Shown one piece after another: positions 22,742 to 34,287 of a stretch of DNA of 64,000 bases. The notes beneath the pieces are model-generated. The model was not told where the DNA came from. It made no database searches and saw only the letters and a list, made by a program, of their open reading frames with translations. The stretch covers positions 21,345,823 through 21,409,822 of the forward strand of contig JASXTE010000010.1 in the NCBI GenBank assembly GCA_030280995.1, given 5' to 3'. Origin of the DNA: Hemileia vastatrix (taxonomy: Eukaryota; Basidiomycota; Pucciniomycetes; Pucciniales; Zaghouaniaceae). The position numbers and the translations under genes are program-made. Position 1 is the first letter of the stretch; the number at the start of each line of letters is the position of its first letter.

Positions 22742-25120
22742 GGCTGAAAAATTATGTAATATTTCAAATTTTTATTTCACTCATACTATAAATAAATTGT
22801 GAAAGCAAAGTTCTTTTAAAAAGATTATCAGAGTTTCTTACATGGCACTCATAACAGGTGTTACATTCCAATATGACACATACTCTCTAGGATATCAAGA
22901 ATGGATAAAAAATAAAAAAGTGATTCAAATATCATATAAAATGAGATTTTTTAAAAAAAATTATGAAGTAATGCAAAACAGTCATGACTTTAGTTTTACA
23001 ATTTTTCAGGAACTTGAAGAAGTAGAAAAGCAGAACACTAGGCTCATCAATTCTTTAAATTTTTAATTTAGTTTCATTAACTAATAAGAAAATGGATTAT
23101 GTTCAGACTCAATAAAATGAATATTAAGTGTTTTTTTTGTATGCTTAATTTCTAAGAAGTAAGGAATAAATATTTGCTTTCCATTTATTAATTTTATTAA
23201 TGAGGAGAAAATTCTATGCTTTTAAAGAGAGGTTTGAATAAATAAGAAAGAAGAAAAATTCTATAGAACTTAAATATGTAAAATTACAGCTTTCACTTTC
23301 CTTAAACATATGAAGGACATCAATCTAATTCTTGAAAAACCAATTTAACTGAAGTCAATAAGAAAATCAGTGAAAAAAAATTGAGATTTTTATATTTCTA
23401 AGAAAATTTATTCATATTTCATCTAACTAATATTTTTTATGAAAGAAAAAGTAAAATCTTAGAAAAAAATTACACCATTTGTGGAGAGAAATATTATCAC
23501 TTTGTTAATATTTACCAATGTGTTTCTCTCTATCCTTTCATATATCTGAGTGAATGTTTTGTGACATTCTATTCTGATGTATATATCAATTAAGTGAAAC
23601 TTATAAACTCCCCAGTATCATTATTGGAACTTGCCTCAAATTTCTTGATACTCTCATTTCTTATGCTAAGAAAACCTTATTCACCAATTTTATTCCCAAA
23701 TGTATAGTACTGTGACTCTCCTTATATCTTATTTTCATTAAAAAATATTGGAGGGGAGCTTTCTAGGTGATATTTAATAACATTGGTTTGAAGTAAAACT
23801 TAGAATTAATAAAATCTCAGACAGTTTCTATGCTTATTATTTTTTTTGGAAAGTGCTCAGTCAGTACACATTCTGTAATTGATCACAGCGCAGCCTTAGC
23901 TCATTCAGCACTAATTCTGTTCCCAGTAATGTCTGAATTAGTGCTATGTCAGTACCCAGCCATTACTTAAGTAATGCTCCGTAAGAAGTAATCTAGGTCT
24001 AAGTAAGTTTCTAGAAAGTGCTAAGCCAACTTACAGTTAGGTTTGCACCAGCTGGAAGTCATGGTTTATCCATATATCAAGTAATTCTCAGAAATAACTT
24101 AGAAAGTAACCAGTTACTAATCACTAAGTGCTAACTCAGATAACAACTAGGTATTGGGGAGGAATATGTGAAAGCTTAGAAAGTTCCTTTCAGAGATAAA
24201 TCATCAATCCATCATAAATAATTTAAGTCTCAAATAGTGACTTTTAAGTGATAAGTAAATTCTTAATGAGAAATAAGTGATATATATTTTGAGATTCATT
24301 ATAATCTTTACAGTGTTTCCTAGAAAATTGGTGTTAGAGATCATTCTACTTTTTAAGTAAGTTATGAATGTGAGAGTCATGATCCCAATTCGTGTTGTGT
24401 TCTGAATGATAATTTGTGTTGATCTCCCACTTATTACATCCCTCCATTATTATTTACACAAACACTTATTTTGATTATTATTATAAAAATATATGGTCTC
24501 ATTTTCTATTAATAGTATTACCAACTTTACTCCCTATCTCCACCTTCTATTCCCATTAAAATCAATTTTTATTCCTGATCTAGGCATTAGGTCTCTGCTA
24601 CTCAACATTGGAAAACCTTGGCACACAATCATTAAGTTTTCTGCTTTATCATATTCTTCATCTCTTTGTATTAATTTCCATTTTTGGTAATCCTCTTTTA
24701 GTTAATTCTTTAAAATGCATTTTTAATTCCTATTTCCTTACCTTTTTTTCTTTACCATCTACAGCTACACCCTCCCTACTCAAAATATTTTTAAGAATCT
24801 CCCTATCTCCTGTTATTGTCAATATTTTCATAAATTTTTTTATTTTATTATTGGAATCTTCTTGCCTCCCAACCAACCCTAAACTTATATTTTCCAATTC
24901 TTTCACTCCCCTCCACCCTACTTTACCTACTTTAACTGATTTATCTGTATTTTAATACAGTCCTTATATCCTAAAAAGTTTGTGTCATATTGGAATATAG
25001 CACTCTTTGTGAGTGCCATGTAAGAAACTCTGATATTATTTGTAAATTTATTTTTCTCTTACAATTTATTTATAGTCTTAGTGAAATATAAATTTGAACT
25101 ATTAAATAATTTTTCTTCAT
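22742..25120. repeat. 2.4-kb segment bounded by long inverted repeats
   Basis: 22742-22905 and 24950-25120 are inverted copies of one another; shared blocks are ACTATAAATAAATTGT, CAGAGTTTCTTACATGGCAC and ATTCCAATATGACACA. Inside, the minus strand at 24740-24960 stays open for about 75 codons (with GWRGVKELENISLGLVGRQE and ILTITGDREILKNIL), which I do not recognise. 23840-24260 is rich in AGTGCT and AAGTAAT words. It could be a decayed element with long TIRs or an inverted duplication. Confidence 0.5.
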
Positions 25121-25872
25121 TATTTGGCTTAAAATTTTTTTTATTGGTTCAAATAAGCCATCCATGTTTCTAAAAGAATGATTATGTCATGAATTCACTC
25201 AAAAAATTTATAAAATAAGAAAACAAGAGAAAAGAAATCAACAAGAAGAATGATAGAAAATGAAAAATGTATAAATCATTCCAGAAGAGTAACACTGGCA
25301 TACAGTCAAAAAAATTAAGAATATCATTTTAGTTCAATTTTTTAATGGCTTATCCTTCTAATTACTTATTCTTAAAAGCTTTTTTTTATACGTTTTGATT
25401 TTTAATTTAATTTTTAGATACATACTTCCAAAGTTCAGGTTACCTATTTTTGATTAGTTATTTTTTCTGACATTCACTCTATTCTATTTAAGGATTTTAA
25501 ATTTCATTGAGAGTTTTATTTTTAGGTGTAAATTTATTGATCCTCTCTTTAATGAATTTTGATAGTAATTTTTTTTAAAAATAAAACTCCTCATTACTTA
25601 AGTAGTCTGCTTGAGCACTAGTTGATAATTATTCAGCTATTAATAAATGTAAAGACTAGTTTTCTGTTTTGATTTTGATGTAGTTCATGATTTTTTTTGA
25701 ATGATATTTTAAATGATCATTTTATTAAATAGCTTTTGTCTCAGTTTTTAATTTTTTCTAACCTTTACTTTACTTTTAATAGTTGAATAATTAAGTAAGA
25801 CTTTTTTTCTTTCTTCCCTTTCCATTCATTCATTTCTTTTTTTAGATATTTTTTCTTAATGTTATTTTGTCA
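25121..25872. other. AT-rich DNA without recognisable features
   Basis: T-rich sequence; no gene, terminal repeat or RNA signature could be supported. Confidence 0.4.
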
Positions 25873-27305
25873 TCATTTAAATAGTTTGGGATTGAAGTGA
25901 GTGGGAGAAGAGAGGAGGGAGTAGAGAAGAGGGAATGTAGAAGAAAAAGGTTGGAGAAGAAAGGGGAGAGTGTTTGAGGTAAAGAAAGGGGAGGGAATGG
26001 AAGTAGAAGCAAGAGGTAATAGAGGGGAGGGAGAGGCTGGGGAAGAAAGGGGAGGAATGGGGATTGGAGTGGAGGTAGTGGGAGTCAAAGTAAGAGGGTG
26101 TCACCGGACAACCTACGCACAAGGTCAAGGGTGTTCCTGGGAAAGTGAGATGGAGGAAGGAGTTTAGAGACTTCTTCAAAGTACAGAGGAAATACTTGAG
26201 GAAGTGATTCAAATATGAGTCAAAGGAAAAGCTGCTTCTTCAAGGTACGTTCAAATATGCGTCAAAGGAAGAATTTTTACTTCGAGATATGTTCAATAAG
26301 AATCTTAATATAATTTAAAGGTAATATTAATATTCTTAGGATCTCACAAAGGGTTGGAAACTCAATAATCAAAGATTTAAGTTTTTAGAAATGATTACTG
26401 AGAAAATAAGGAAATTTACAATAATAATGATTTAAACTGAAGCTTTACCACTATTAACTATATATACGTTTTAGAATTCAGTTCTAAAGAATGTCAAACC
26501 AAAATCCCATCCCTTTTATATCCACTACTCCTCCTCGCATTGACCTCATGCCCATCCATCATTCCGCACACCACAGACCTCCCTATATCCTGACAGACCC
26601 TCCTCACTAATGCCCATTACACCTGGAACCTCCTCACTAACATCTGTTAACCCCATGAACCTCCACTAACCATCCCATCCATGCTCACTACCCCCGTTAA
26701 TAACCCACAGACGCATAATAACCCTTTAGCAGAATATTGCATTGGCTGTTGCGCTGTGCGTTGCCTATCAAAGAAAAAGACTGAACACACTATTGAGAGA
26801 TCAACTAATTTATATTTAAAGTTTTAGATTAGCATGGTTGAATAGTGAGTGCATAAAGGAAAGTTGCAGTTGCTATGTAAAATGGCTTCTGCGCTTTGAA
26901 AATGGATTTAGACCTCATTATTATTGATTTATATGAGCTGCTTTTGCCTCGAGTGTCACGTGGCGCGTGAAAGAGGGAGGGGAAGGAGAGGGTGTATAAG
27001 TGAAAGGTTGGGGAAGAAAGGGGAGTGGAAGCAAGTGATAGTGGAGGGGATGTATGGGGAGTGTTAGTGAGTAAGAAGTGAGTGGGGGGGTAGTCAAATT
27101 GAGAGAGAAGAAGTGGAAGAAAGACAATGGGGAGAGAAGAATAATGATGAGCAGAGGAGTGGATTGAGGCAATGAGGAAAAGGTCAGGAGGAGAGCCAAG
27201 AGATACAATTGTGGAAATACATGTGGGGTAAGGAGTGAAAAGTAGAAATGGCATCAGAGGTGCACAAAGTATGTAAGAGAGAAAGGAGAATAAAGTGGTG
27301 AGCAT
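25873..27305. repeat. Purine-rich (G/A) tract interrupted by a solo LTR
   Basis: 25890-26098 and 26973-27300 are almost pure GGGA/GAAG-type sequence on the plus strand and would be one tract without the LTR in the middle. Open stretches on the minus strand (Pro/Ser/Leu-rich) are by-products of composition. Such tracts may form triplex or quadruplex structures. Confidence 0.7.
26099..26972 (-). repeat. Solo LTR of the copy A-C chromovirus family
   Basis: It begins TGTCACCGGACAACC and ends GTGTCACGTGGCGCGTGAAA, the reverse of the family LTR, with the last TGACA changed to TGAAA. GAGGG flanks both sides (26094-26098 and 26973-26977), a perfect 5-bp target duplication. It is the product of recombination between two LTRs of one insertion. 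Confidence 0.88.
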
Positions 27306-27958
27306 ATATCATTACTTACACAAAGAAGTGTGTTATAAGGTATGAAAAAGTAGGAAAGAGGTAGAGATGAATTAAAAGGATAAAAGAGAAAAGTAAAATA
27401 TTATGAAAAAATAGTACTCTATACAGATGAAGAGACTAATAATACATGCACAAGGGGAATGAGAAAGATGATGGAAGATCTGGAAAACTGGGCTCAAACA
27501 GGGTTACTACCAAGGTCATACCATGAGTTCAAACAGGTTCACTGCAAGGCTTAGTCTAATATCACTACATGGGCTTGCACAGGGTCATAAAACTGAACTA
27601 GTTGCCTAGTTTGTGCTTTTCCCCCTGTGGCAATTTGTCTTTCTAAAGATAATTTTTTGATGGACATTAGCATAAGTGATGATTGGAGCAAAAAAAGGAA
27701 AATTAATGCAAGTGTTTTGCATAATTGGGCTAATTTGATGGATGATTGTACAGTACCCTGCAAGAAGTCTTTGTGATTTTTTTTTGTATATGCTCTTCAG
27801 CCAGCCACCACCTTTCCCAACTTCTAACTACATTGCAAGGACCATCACTCTCACATTTTCCTTACTAGCTCACATACATAGGTCAAATAGACTTTATTCT
27901 CTGTTTGTATTTCAGATTTAAACTCCAACAGTCAAATATAGTCCTATGATTAAAACAA
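27306..27958. other. Unassigned DNA upstream of the Tc1 remnant
   Basis: No clear gene. A minus-strand 70-codon open stretch (27551-27763) could be an eroded upstream part of the neighbouring Tc1-like element, but I see no helix-turn-helix motif to support that. Confidence 0.35.
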
Positions 27959-28330
27959 TCACCAGTAAGTTGACCCACTCTTTGTTGCAATAATTGCCTC
28001 CATTTGTTTGGGAATTGAAGCAACAAGATTATTGAAAATTGTGGTTGGCGTGTCATTCAAGACTGTGTGTATTGCAGAAAGGATTTCATCCTTTGTGTGG
28101 GGGTGAAAAACATCATGAACAATGAGTTTGACTATTTTCCATATGTCTTCAATTGGGTTGAGAGATGGGGTGACTGGGCTGGCCAGTCTGGAAGCTTTTT
28201 TATGTTATTTTGAGTGCAGAAATCTTCACATTCTCTGGATTTGTGGATGGGAGGGTTATCCTCGATGAGGCTCATGTTCTTGGAGATAAGGAAATCGCGA
28301 GGAATTCTTGTACATTCTCTAACAAATGAT
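27959..28330 (-). pseudogene. Tc1/mariner transposase C-terminal remnant
   Basis: The minus strand reads LIEDNPPIHKS (second catalytic D with the DN-PxH motif), then LPDWPAQSPHL, a one-base insertion, then NPIEDIWKIVK (third catalytic acid in the NPIE motif), and ends LVASIPKQMEAIIATKSGSTYW with a stop at 27959-27961. These are hallmarks of the Tc1 family DDE domain. The N-terminal DNA-binding part is not visible, so the copy is dead. It lies about 130 bp upstream of the SF3A2 start codon. Confidence 0.85.
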
Positions 28331-28457
28331 GCATGAAATATTCAATTAGCTACCGAAAAGTTGCTGCAAGGTGCCCTTAAGTACGCTACATAAGCTTGTC
28401 AAAGTCCTGCCATTCAAAAATCGCTCGCCTGCAACTCAATTCATTTCTCAGATTATC

Positions 28458-29512
28458 ATGGGTAAGTCACTTTTTTATAACAACATCTTTTCATTATCTC
28501 ATCTTGATTATCACGTTAATATCTCCTTCAATTACCATCCATTTCACTTCTCAATCAAGATTTTCAAGTAAGTATCATTCATTCTCGTACTCCAGCTATC
28601 TTGCTGTTTCAAATCAAAATTATTCAATATGACTTTTTCATCAATCGCCTTTCCACGAACAATAGAACAGAGTCGGCTCAAAGTTTGGAGGTGGTGGAGT
28701 GGCTGGTGCAAGTGAAGCTAATGTCGACCGCAGAGAAAGGCTTCGCAAACTTGCTTTAGAGACAATCGATTTAGCCAAGGTAACTTCAAACTGATACTCA
28801 ACGCACCGTGGCTTTTCAGGACTAATCTTTGGGATATCGGGCGATCTTGTTATTTTAGGACCCTTACATCTTGAGAAATCATCTTGGAGGATTGGAATGT
28901 CGCTTGTGTTTAACGCTGCATACCAACGAAGGGTCTTATTTGGCACATACTCAAGGAAAGAAACATCAGACTAATCTGGCACGCAGAGTAGCAAAGGACG
29001 CTAAGGATTCCTCTTTGTATCAATCTTCGTTGCTGGCTCAACAAGCTCAGGCTAGAAACGCCGTCACCAAAAAACAGTTCATTAAAATTGGAAGCCCTGG
29101 GTACCAGGTGACGAAGGTCCGTGATCCGATTACAGGTCAATTGGGCTTGTTATTCCAAATTCATTACCCTCAGATTGCCGAAAATGTGAAACCACGGCAC
29201 CGATTCATGTCAAGTTTTGAACAACACGTTGAACCTGCAGATCGTGGGCATCAATATTTGTTGGTAGGTAAAGGAACATTTTTTGACTAAAGTGAACGTG
29301 TGCACTCACAAAGCAAATTATTAGATTGCTGCCGAGCCATACCAAACAATAGGTTTCAAACTACAATCACAGGAAATAGATGATGGTGAAGGGAAGGGAT
29401 GGAAACATTGGGATGTTGAGTAAGTTTACTGTGATCTAGTTTGAAAAAGATTTGTTGCTTATTGGTATATTTTAGCACCAAGACATACAGCATGCAGTTT
29501 CTATTTGCATAA
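28458..29512 (+). CDS. SF3A2: Splicing factor 3A subunit 2 (SF3A2 / PRP11 / Sap62), six exons
   Basis: Subunit of the SF3a complex of the U2 snRNP, needed for pre-spliceosome assembly in the nucleus. Coding exons: 28458-28461, 28560-28567, 28666-28779, 28859-29263, 29325-29419, 29476-29512; all five introns (98, 98, 79, 61 and 56 nt) are GT-AG. The joined frame has no stop and gives 220 residues, close to yeast-type Sap62 and without the proline-rich tail of animals. It begins MDFQNRVGSKFGGGG, the family's conserved N-terminus. A U1-type C2H2 finger follows with C56, C59, H72 and H78 (CRLCLTLHTNEGSYLAH), then RFMSSFEQHVEP and AAEPYQTIGFKL. It is the only recognised host gene here. The first two exons rest on the conserved N-terminus and need transcript support. 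Confidence 0.93.
28560..28567 (+). other. SF3A2: 8-nt micro-exon of SF3A2
   Basis: ATTTTCAA lies between an AG acceptor (CAATCAAG) and a GTAAGTATC donor. Joining ATGG (28458-28461), these 8 nt and AACAGAGTC (28666 on) gives M-D-F-Q-N-R-V, the expected start of the protein. Without it the frame is lost. Confidence 0.85.
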
Positions 29513-29948
29513 AAAGGAAGTTAACTTTTGTATAATACTTTAATATTTCTCTTGTTTTATCTGAGATTGAAAAGTAACATTCATAAAATTTTATACGAGG
29601 TCGAAAGGCTCCTAACTAGTAATTGAACCAAGAGATGTATGCCCAATTGTGATTCCTGATCTCAAAATTGTAGCAAGCGATTATTTAGCAGGGGCATTGG
29701 TGGGTAGCATAACATATTTGGCTAGGCTTATCAACCTGAAAATCACCAAAGAACTCTCTTGTATGTATTTACATTAGTACTCTTTAATGTATAAAATGCC
29801 ACCCTAATGAGGACATGAAGGTATGGTGAGGGAGTAGGTTAGGTATGTTGCACATTATTGGTGGTAGTCATAAATATATGGGGGAAGAGGGATCAAGGGT
29901 CTCTGAAAGGTTGAGAAATATGTGGGAGAGGGGGGGGCTCATTGGGTG
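29513..29948. other. SF3A2 3' flank
   Basis: AT-rich, with no gene; it should contain the SF3A2 3' UTR. G-rich GGGGAGAGGG sequence near 29900-29945 precedes the target duplication GGACT (29949-29953) of copy B. Confidence 0.45.
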
Positions 29949-29953
29949 GGACT

Positions 29954-30755
29954 TGTCACCGGACGACCTACGCACAAGGTCGAGGATGTTCCTGTAAGTG
30001 AGATGAGGAGTTTAGAGACTTCTTTGAAGCACAGAGGAATGATTTGAGGAAGTGATTCGAAGATGACTCAAAGGAAGAACTACTGCTTTGAGTTATGTTC
30101 GAGAAGGAGTCTAATATAATTGAAAAGTAATATAAAAATTCTTAAGATCTCACAAAGGGTTGGAAACTCAACAATCAAAGATTTAGGATTTAGAAATGAT
30201 TATTGAGAAAATTAAGAAAGATACAATAATAATAATTTAACTTAAAAGCTTTTACCACTATTAACTATAAATATGTTTTATAATTTAATTCTAAAGAATA
30301 TCAAACCAAAAACCCAACCCCTTTTATATCCTTTACTCCTCCTCGCATTGACCTCATACCCATCCACTATTCCGCACACCACAGACCATTAAAATACATC
30401 TGTTACACCTGGACCCTCCTCACTAACATCCATTAACCCCTTAATCCTCTACTAACCATTCAGTCCATGCTCACTACCCCTTAATAACCCACAGACATTT
30501 CATAAACCTTTTAATGTACTATTATATTAACTATTGCACTGTGCGTCGCTTATTGAGAAAAAGACTAAGACACACTATTGAGAGAATGACTAATTTAGAT
30601 TTAGAGTTTAGGCTAGCGCGGTTGAATAGTGAGTACACAAAGGAAAGTCGCAGTTGCTATGGAGAATTGCTTTCTGCGCTTCAAGTATGGATTTGAGCCT
30701 CTTATTATTGATTTAATGAGCTGCTTTTGCCTTGAGTGTCACGTGGCGCATGACA
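29954..30755 (-). repeat. 3' LTR of copy B
   Basis: 802 bp, from TGTCACCGGACGACC to GGCGCATGACA. The antisense gene's ATG lies only 98 bp inside from this LTR, so its promoter is probably LTR sequence read in reverse. Confidence 0.9.
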
Positions 30756-30852
30756 GATGCCCGGGCATAAGAACGCAAGCTCCGTTGAGCGTAAAAAATA
30801 CTTCCCACACTAATTTCTCTTCCCTCCTTATTTAATTATTCTTTAATTTATT

Positions 30853-31845
30853 ATGACAGATTTCCCTACTCCAACTCCCACGCCTCCACACCCTAAAGCG
30901 GATGGGGGCATCGTTACACAACAATATTCCAAGACTTGCACAGCCTGCAAGTTGATGGAGTACTTTTGCGTAGAAAGCACGGCGACACGAGGTCCTCTCC
31001 AGAAGTGTGAATTTTGCCGATGGAGAAGGGTGTCGTGTGATGCCTTGTCAAAGAATGCCGACATCGAGAGTCGGTTCACTAAGACGAAATATTGGGTGAT
31101 TCCCAAGACAAAGGAAGTAGTCAAAGACATTTGGGATGTGTCAATTGTGGATGATCAATTGGTGGGAGAAAATGAGGAAGAAGCTGAAGCCAATGTAGCA
31201 ACATGGGTGACTCGGGCTACGAGCAAGAAGCGAGTGGTCAAAGATGAAATCGACGAGTTACTTGAGGAGGAAGAGGAAGTTTCCATCTCAAGACGGACCC
31301 CGAAGAAGTGACGGGTGGTCATCGAGGATGACTAAGAGGAGAAGGAAGTGGCGGTGGAGGTTACTCCAAAATTATTTTTAGAAGCAGACCCTATTTTTGA
31401 AGTAAGTCCATTCCCTGATATTTTAGAAATCTAGTGACTGATGATCTTGTTTTTAGAATTTAGACGTCATCACAGAAGTCCCTACGGCGGAAGCTTCAAA
31501 TGCAGAAGCAACCATTGTGGAACCCACTTCTGTGGAAGTGGCGGTGTTGATTGAAGATAGATAACCAGTGGTTACCTCGAGGGAGGAGAATGAAAAAACA
31601 CTTGATCAGGTATGGTCGAAGAAGCCTCGCCCAGTTCGACAAATGAGATTTATTGAAGACTTAAGCGGCAAAATCAATAAGATTGTTGATGCCGCCTCCT
31701 TTGACGTGGCTGAGGAGCTATTGGAACTTGGAGAATTGATTCCGGTAGGAGAGGGGGAGAATTTTAAAAATGTAGAAAAGAAATAAGGGAGATTTTGGAG
31801 AAGATAAAGGGATTGGTTTGGGATAAAATAAAAGAGAGAATTTAA
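30853..31845 (+). pseudogene. Antisense accessory gene of copy B with Zn2Cys6-like cluster
   Basis: It is transcribed opposite to gag-pol of the same element. From ATG 30853: a Thr/Pro repeat, then six cysteines, C29, C32, C39, C52, C55 and C62, with spacing C-2-C-6-C-12-C-2-C-6-C. This is the fungal Zn2Cys6 spacing; the second half, CEFCRWRRVSC, fits the family's basic signature best. An acidic region with RTPKK follows. A GTAAGT donor at 31402 and TTTTAG acceptor (31456) mark a 55-nt intron, also present in copy A. The second exon has LDQVWSKKP and ASFDVAEELLELGELIPVGE. Stops at about 31309, 31333 and 31562 and a late frameshift disable this copy. A role as transcription regulator is inference. 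Confidence 0.65.
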
Positions 31846-32700
31846 AATGGGAAAAGAAAAGAAAGAAAAGAAAGTAGAAATAATTTGTATTTAGTTATGT
31901 TTATTTTGTTGTTTTATTTAAAAATTTTAATATTTTATTTTTTTTATAAGATTTTGAGAGAAAAAGGAAAAGACAGAAAAAAGATTTAAATAGAAGTTTG
32001 TTTTAAAATTTTGAAAGAAGAAGTTTAAATGAGAGAGGAAAAGAAAGAATATTTGATTGAAAGAGTTTTAGTTTTAAAGTTCGAAAAGAAAAGAATTAAG
32101 TAAGAAGAAAGAAAGAAAGAAATAATTGATTAAAATAATTTTGTTGTAAATAAAATTTAATGAAAAGAAACAATTTGTTATTTATGAAAGTTTGTTAGAT
32201 TTGAGAAAAGAAAAGAAAGAAAAGAAGACAAGAAATAAATTTTTAAAAAAGTTTTGAAAGAAAAGAAGTAATTTGCTCGAAGGATTGAAAAGAGGGATTT
32301 AGAGGTTGAAGTGAGGTTCGAGAAGATGGTTGTGTTGCATTCATGAAGAATTTTGATAGTTCGAGGAAAATAAATTTTTAAAGAAAGAATGTCTATAGAA
32401 AATTGAGAAAAAAAAAAGAAAAAGAAGTAAATTTTTAAAGAAAAAAATTTTAATTTTAATTTTCTTTATTTTATTTTATTTTAATTTGGTTTATTTTATT
32501 TTTATTTATTTTAATTTTGAATTTTAATTTATTTATTTTAATTTAATTTTATTTATTTTAAAGAAGGTTGAAAAATTTTGAAAAGAAGAAGAATAAAGAA
32601 GAAAACAAAATTAAGGAATTTATTAGAAGTAAAGATGTTTAGATTTTAAAAAGAAGAAAAGATGAGAGAAGAAAGAGAAAAAAAAGATAAAGGAAAAATA
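31801..32700. repeat. Low-complexity purine-rich spacer of copy B
   Basis: A/G-rich on the plus strand (GAAAGAAAGA, AAAGAAGAAG), the counterpart of 6341-7293. It lies between the 3' ends of the antisense gene and pol. Confidence 0.7.
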
Positions 32701-32710
32701 AAAGAGGGTT

Positions 32711-34287
32711 TTAAGGTTTTGGTTTTAAAGGATATTTAAGATGAAAAGATTTTAGGAGTTCAGGGGTGTTAGAAACATTGATGGCTGGTTCCCAGGATGT
32801 TTTGTCTGAGTCATTGAGGAAGCCTTCGCATTCCACGAGGTATTGAAGTTTCCCCTTGCCCATTCTTGAATCAAGGATGCGTCTTACTTCCCACTCTAGA
32901 TGGTCTTCTACTTCGACCGGTTCCGGAGGAGGTTGGTTCTTGCCCAGGTATGTTTCTTGAGCCAGTTCCAGGAGAGATACGTGGTAAACAGGATGAATAG
33001 CCTGCCATTTAGGAGGTAGCTTGAGTCGAAATGCTGTTTTAGAGACTTCAGAGTCGATTTTGAATGGTCCCAAGCGTTTCTCAGCCAGTTTCTTTGATGG
33101 TCAAGTCTTTTGAATGTTTTGTGCATCGAGCCATACTTTGTCGCCTGGTTTAAAAGAAGGAGAATTTTGTCGATGTTTGTCAGCTTGTTCCTTGTACCTT
33201 TGAACCGCTAATTCCAAATTTGATTTAAGTTCTTCTTGGAGTTGTGATATGGTTCGAAGGTAATGTTCCGCAGGATGATTAGTTCCTACGTGAATTGAGT
33301 TGGATTGAGGATGTCTTCCATAAAAAGTTTCAAAAGGAGATTTTTGTGTTGAAGAATGAGTCAAGTTATTATAAGCAAATTCCGCCAATGGTAACCATGT
33401 GGTCCAATTGTCTTGTTGGTAACTGAAATACATTCGAAGGTATTGTTTGAGGATTTGGTTGACCCTTTCTGTTTGCCCATTAGTTTCAGGATGATAGGCT
33501 GTGGAGAGGTTCCTCGTGATATTGAGTTGTCGACACAGTTGAGTCCAGAATGTGGATACAAACAATGAGCCTCTATCTGAAATAATATCATTAGGTAAGC
33601 CGTGTTTGGAAAATACATATTCTAGAAACAATTTTGACAAATCTTCTGCTGTAGCAGTAGTAGTGGTTTTAATAAAAATAGACATTTTTGAAAATTTATC
33701 TACTATTACTAATATAGCATTAAAATTATTAGAAAGAGGAAGTTGAGAAACAAAATACAACGATAAAGATTCCCAAGGTTTAGAGGGAATACGAAGTGGT
33801 TGAAGCAACCCATACTTCCGGTGACAGGGAGCCTTATTCCTATTACATTTGTAACAAGCTTTTATATAGGCCTTGACTTCTCTGGTCTTACCTGGCCAGT
33901 AGAAATCCCTCGCTATTAACTGGTAGGTTTTATCAACCCCAAAATGACCAGCTAATGGAGAATCATGTCGACTATTGAAAATCCAAAATTTTATTTCATT
34001 GTTGTCGGGTATGACTACTCTTCCCTCAAAAACTAATAGACCTGATTCAATACAAAATCTTTTGGCCCCTTGCTTGGAGAGTATTTTGTATTATAACCCT
34101 AAACAATAATTGTCTTTGACTGAGCTTCGAGGATGTTGGATAGTTGATTTTGAAAAGATTGAATTGTCATCAAATTAAGTTGATGAGTTGTTAACATTGA
34201 TACGTTGAAGATTGATTTCACATTTTCTGGGTTCTTGTCAGCAAATGCGTCCCCCCGCTGTGGGTAAATGTCATCCCAACGTGACAA
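32711..34287 (-). pseudogene. pol: Integrase and chromodomain of copy B
   Basis: Minus strand. The integrase catalytic core has the conserved D in ISDRGSLFVS and E in TERVNQILKQ; the first core motif reads LYFVSQLP, so the usual first D is lost. The zinc region lies around 33830-33960. The C-terminal chromodomain is GKGKLQYLVECEGF then DKTSWEP (32711-32890). A TAA-type break near 34095 and a stop near 33105 interrupt the frame. It is otherwise closer to intact than copy A, so it shows the ancestral codons at several copy A stops. Confidence 0.88.

Noticed and set aside
25877..27305. Pro/Ser/Leu-rich minus-strand open frames (up to 158 codons)
   Set aside because: They follow from the purine-rich composition of the plus strand, overlap in several frames and span the solo LTR boundary.
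30514..30835. Open frames inside the copy B LTR
   Set aside because: Equivalent frames appear in every LTR of the family in both strands because the LTRs are similar; no protein features.
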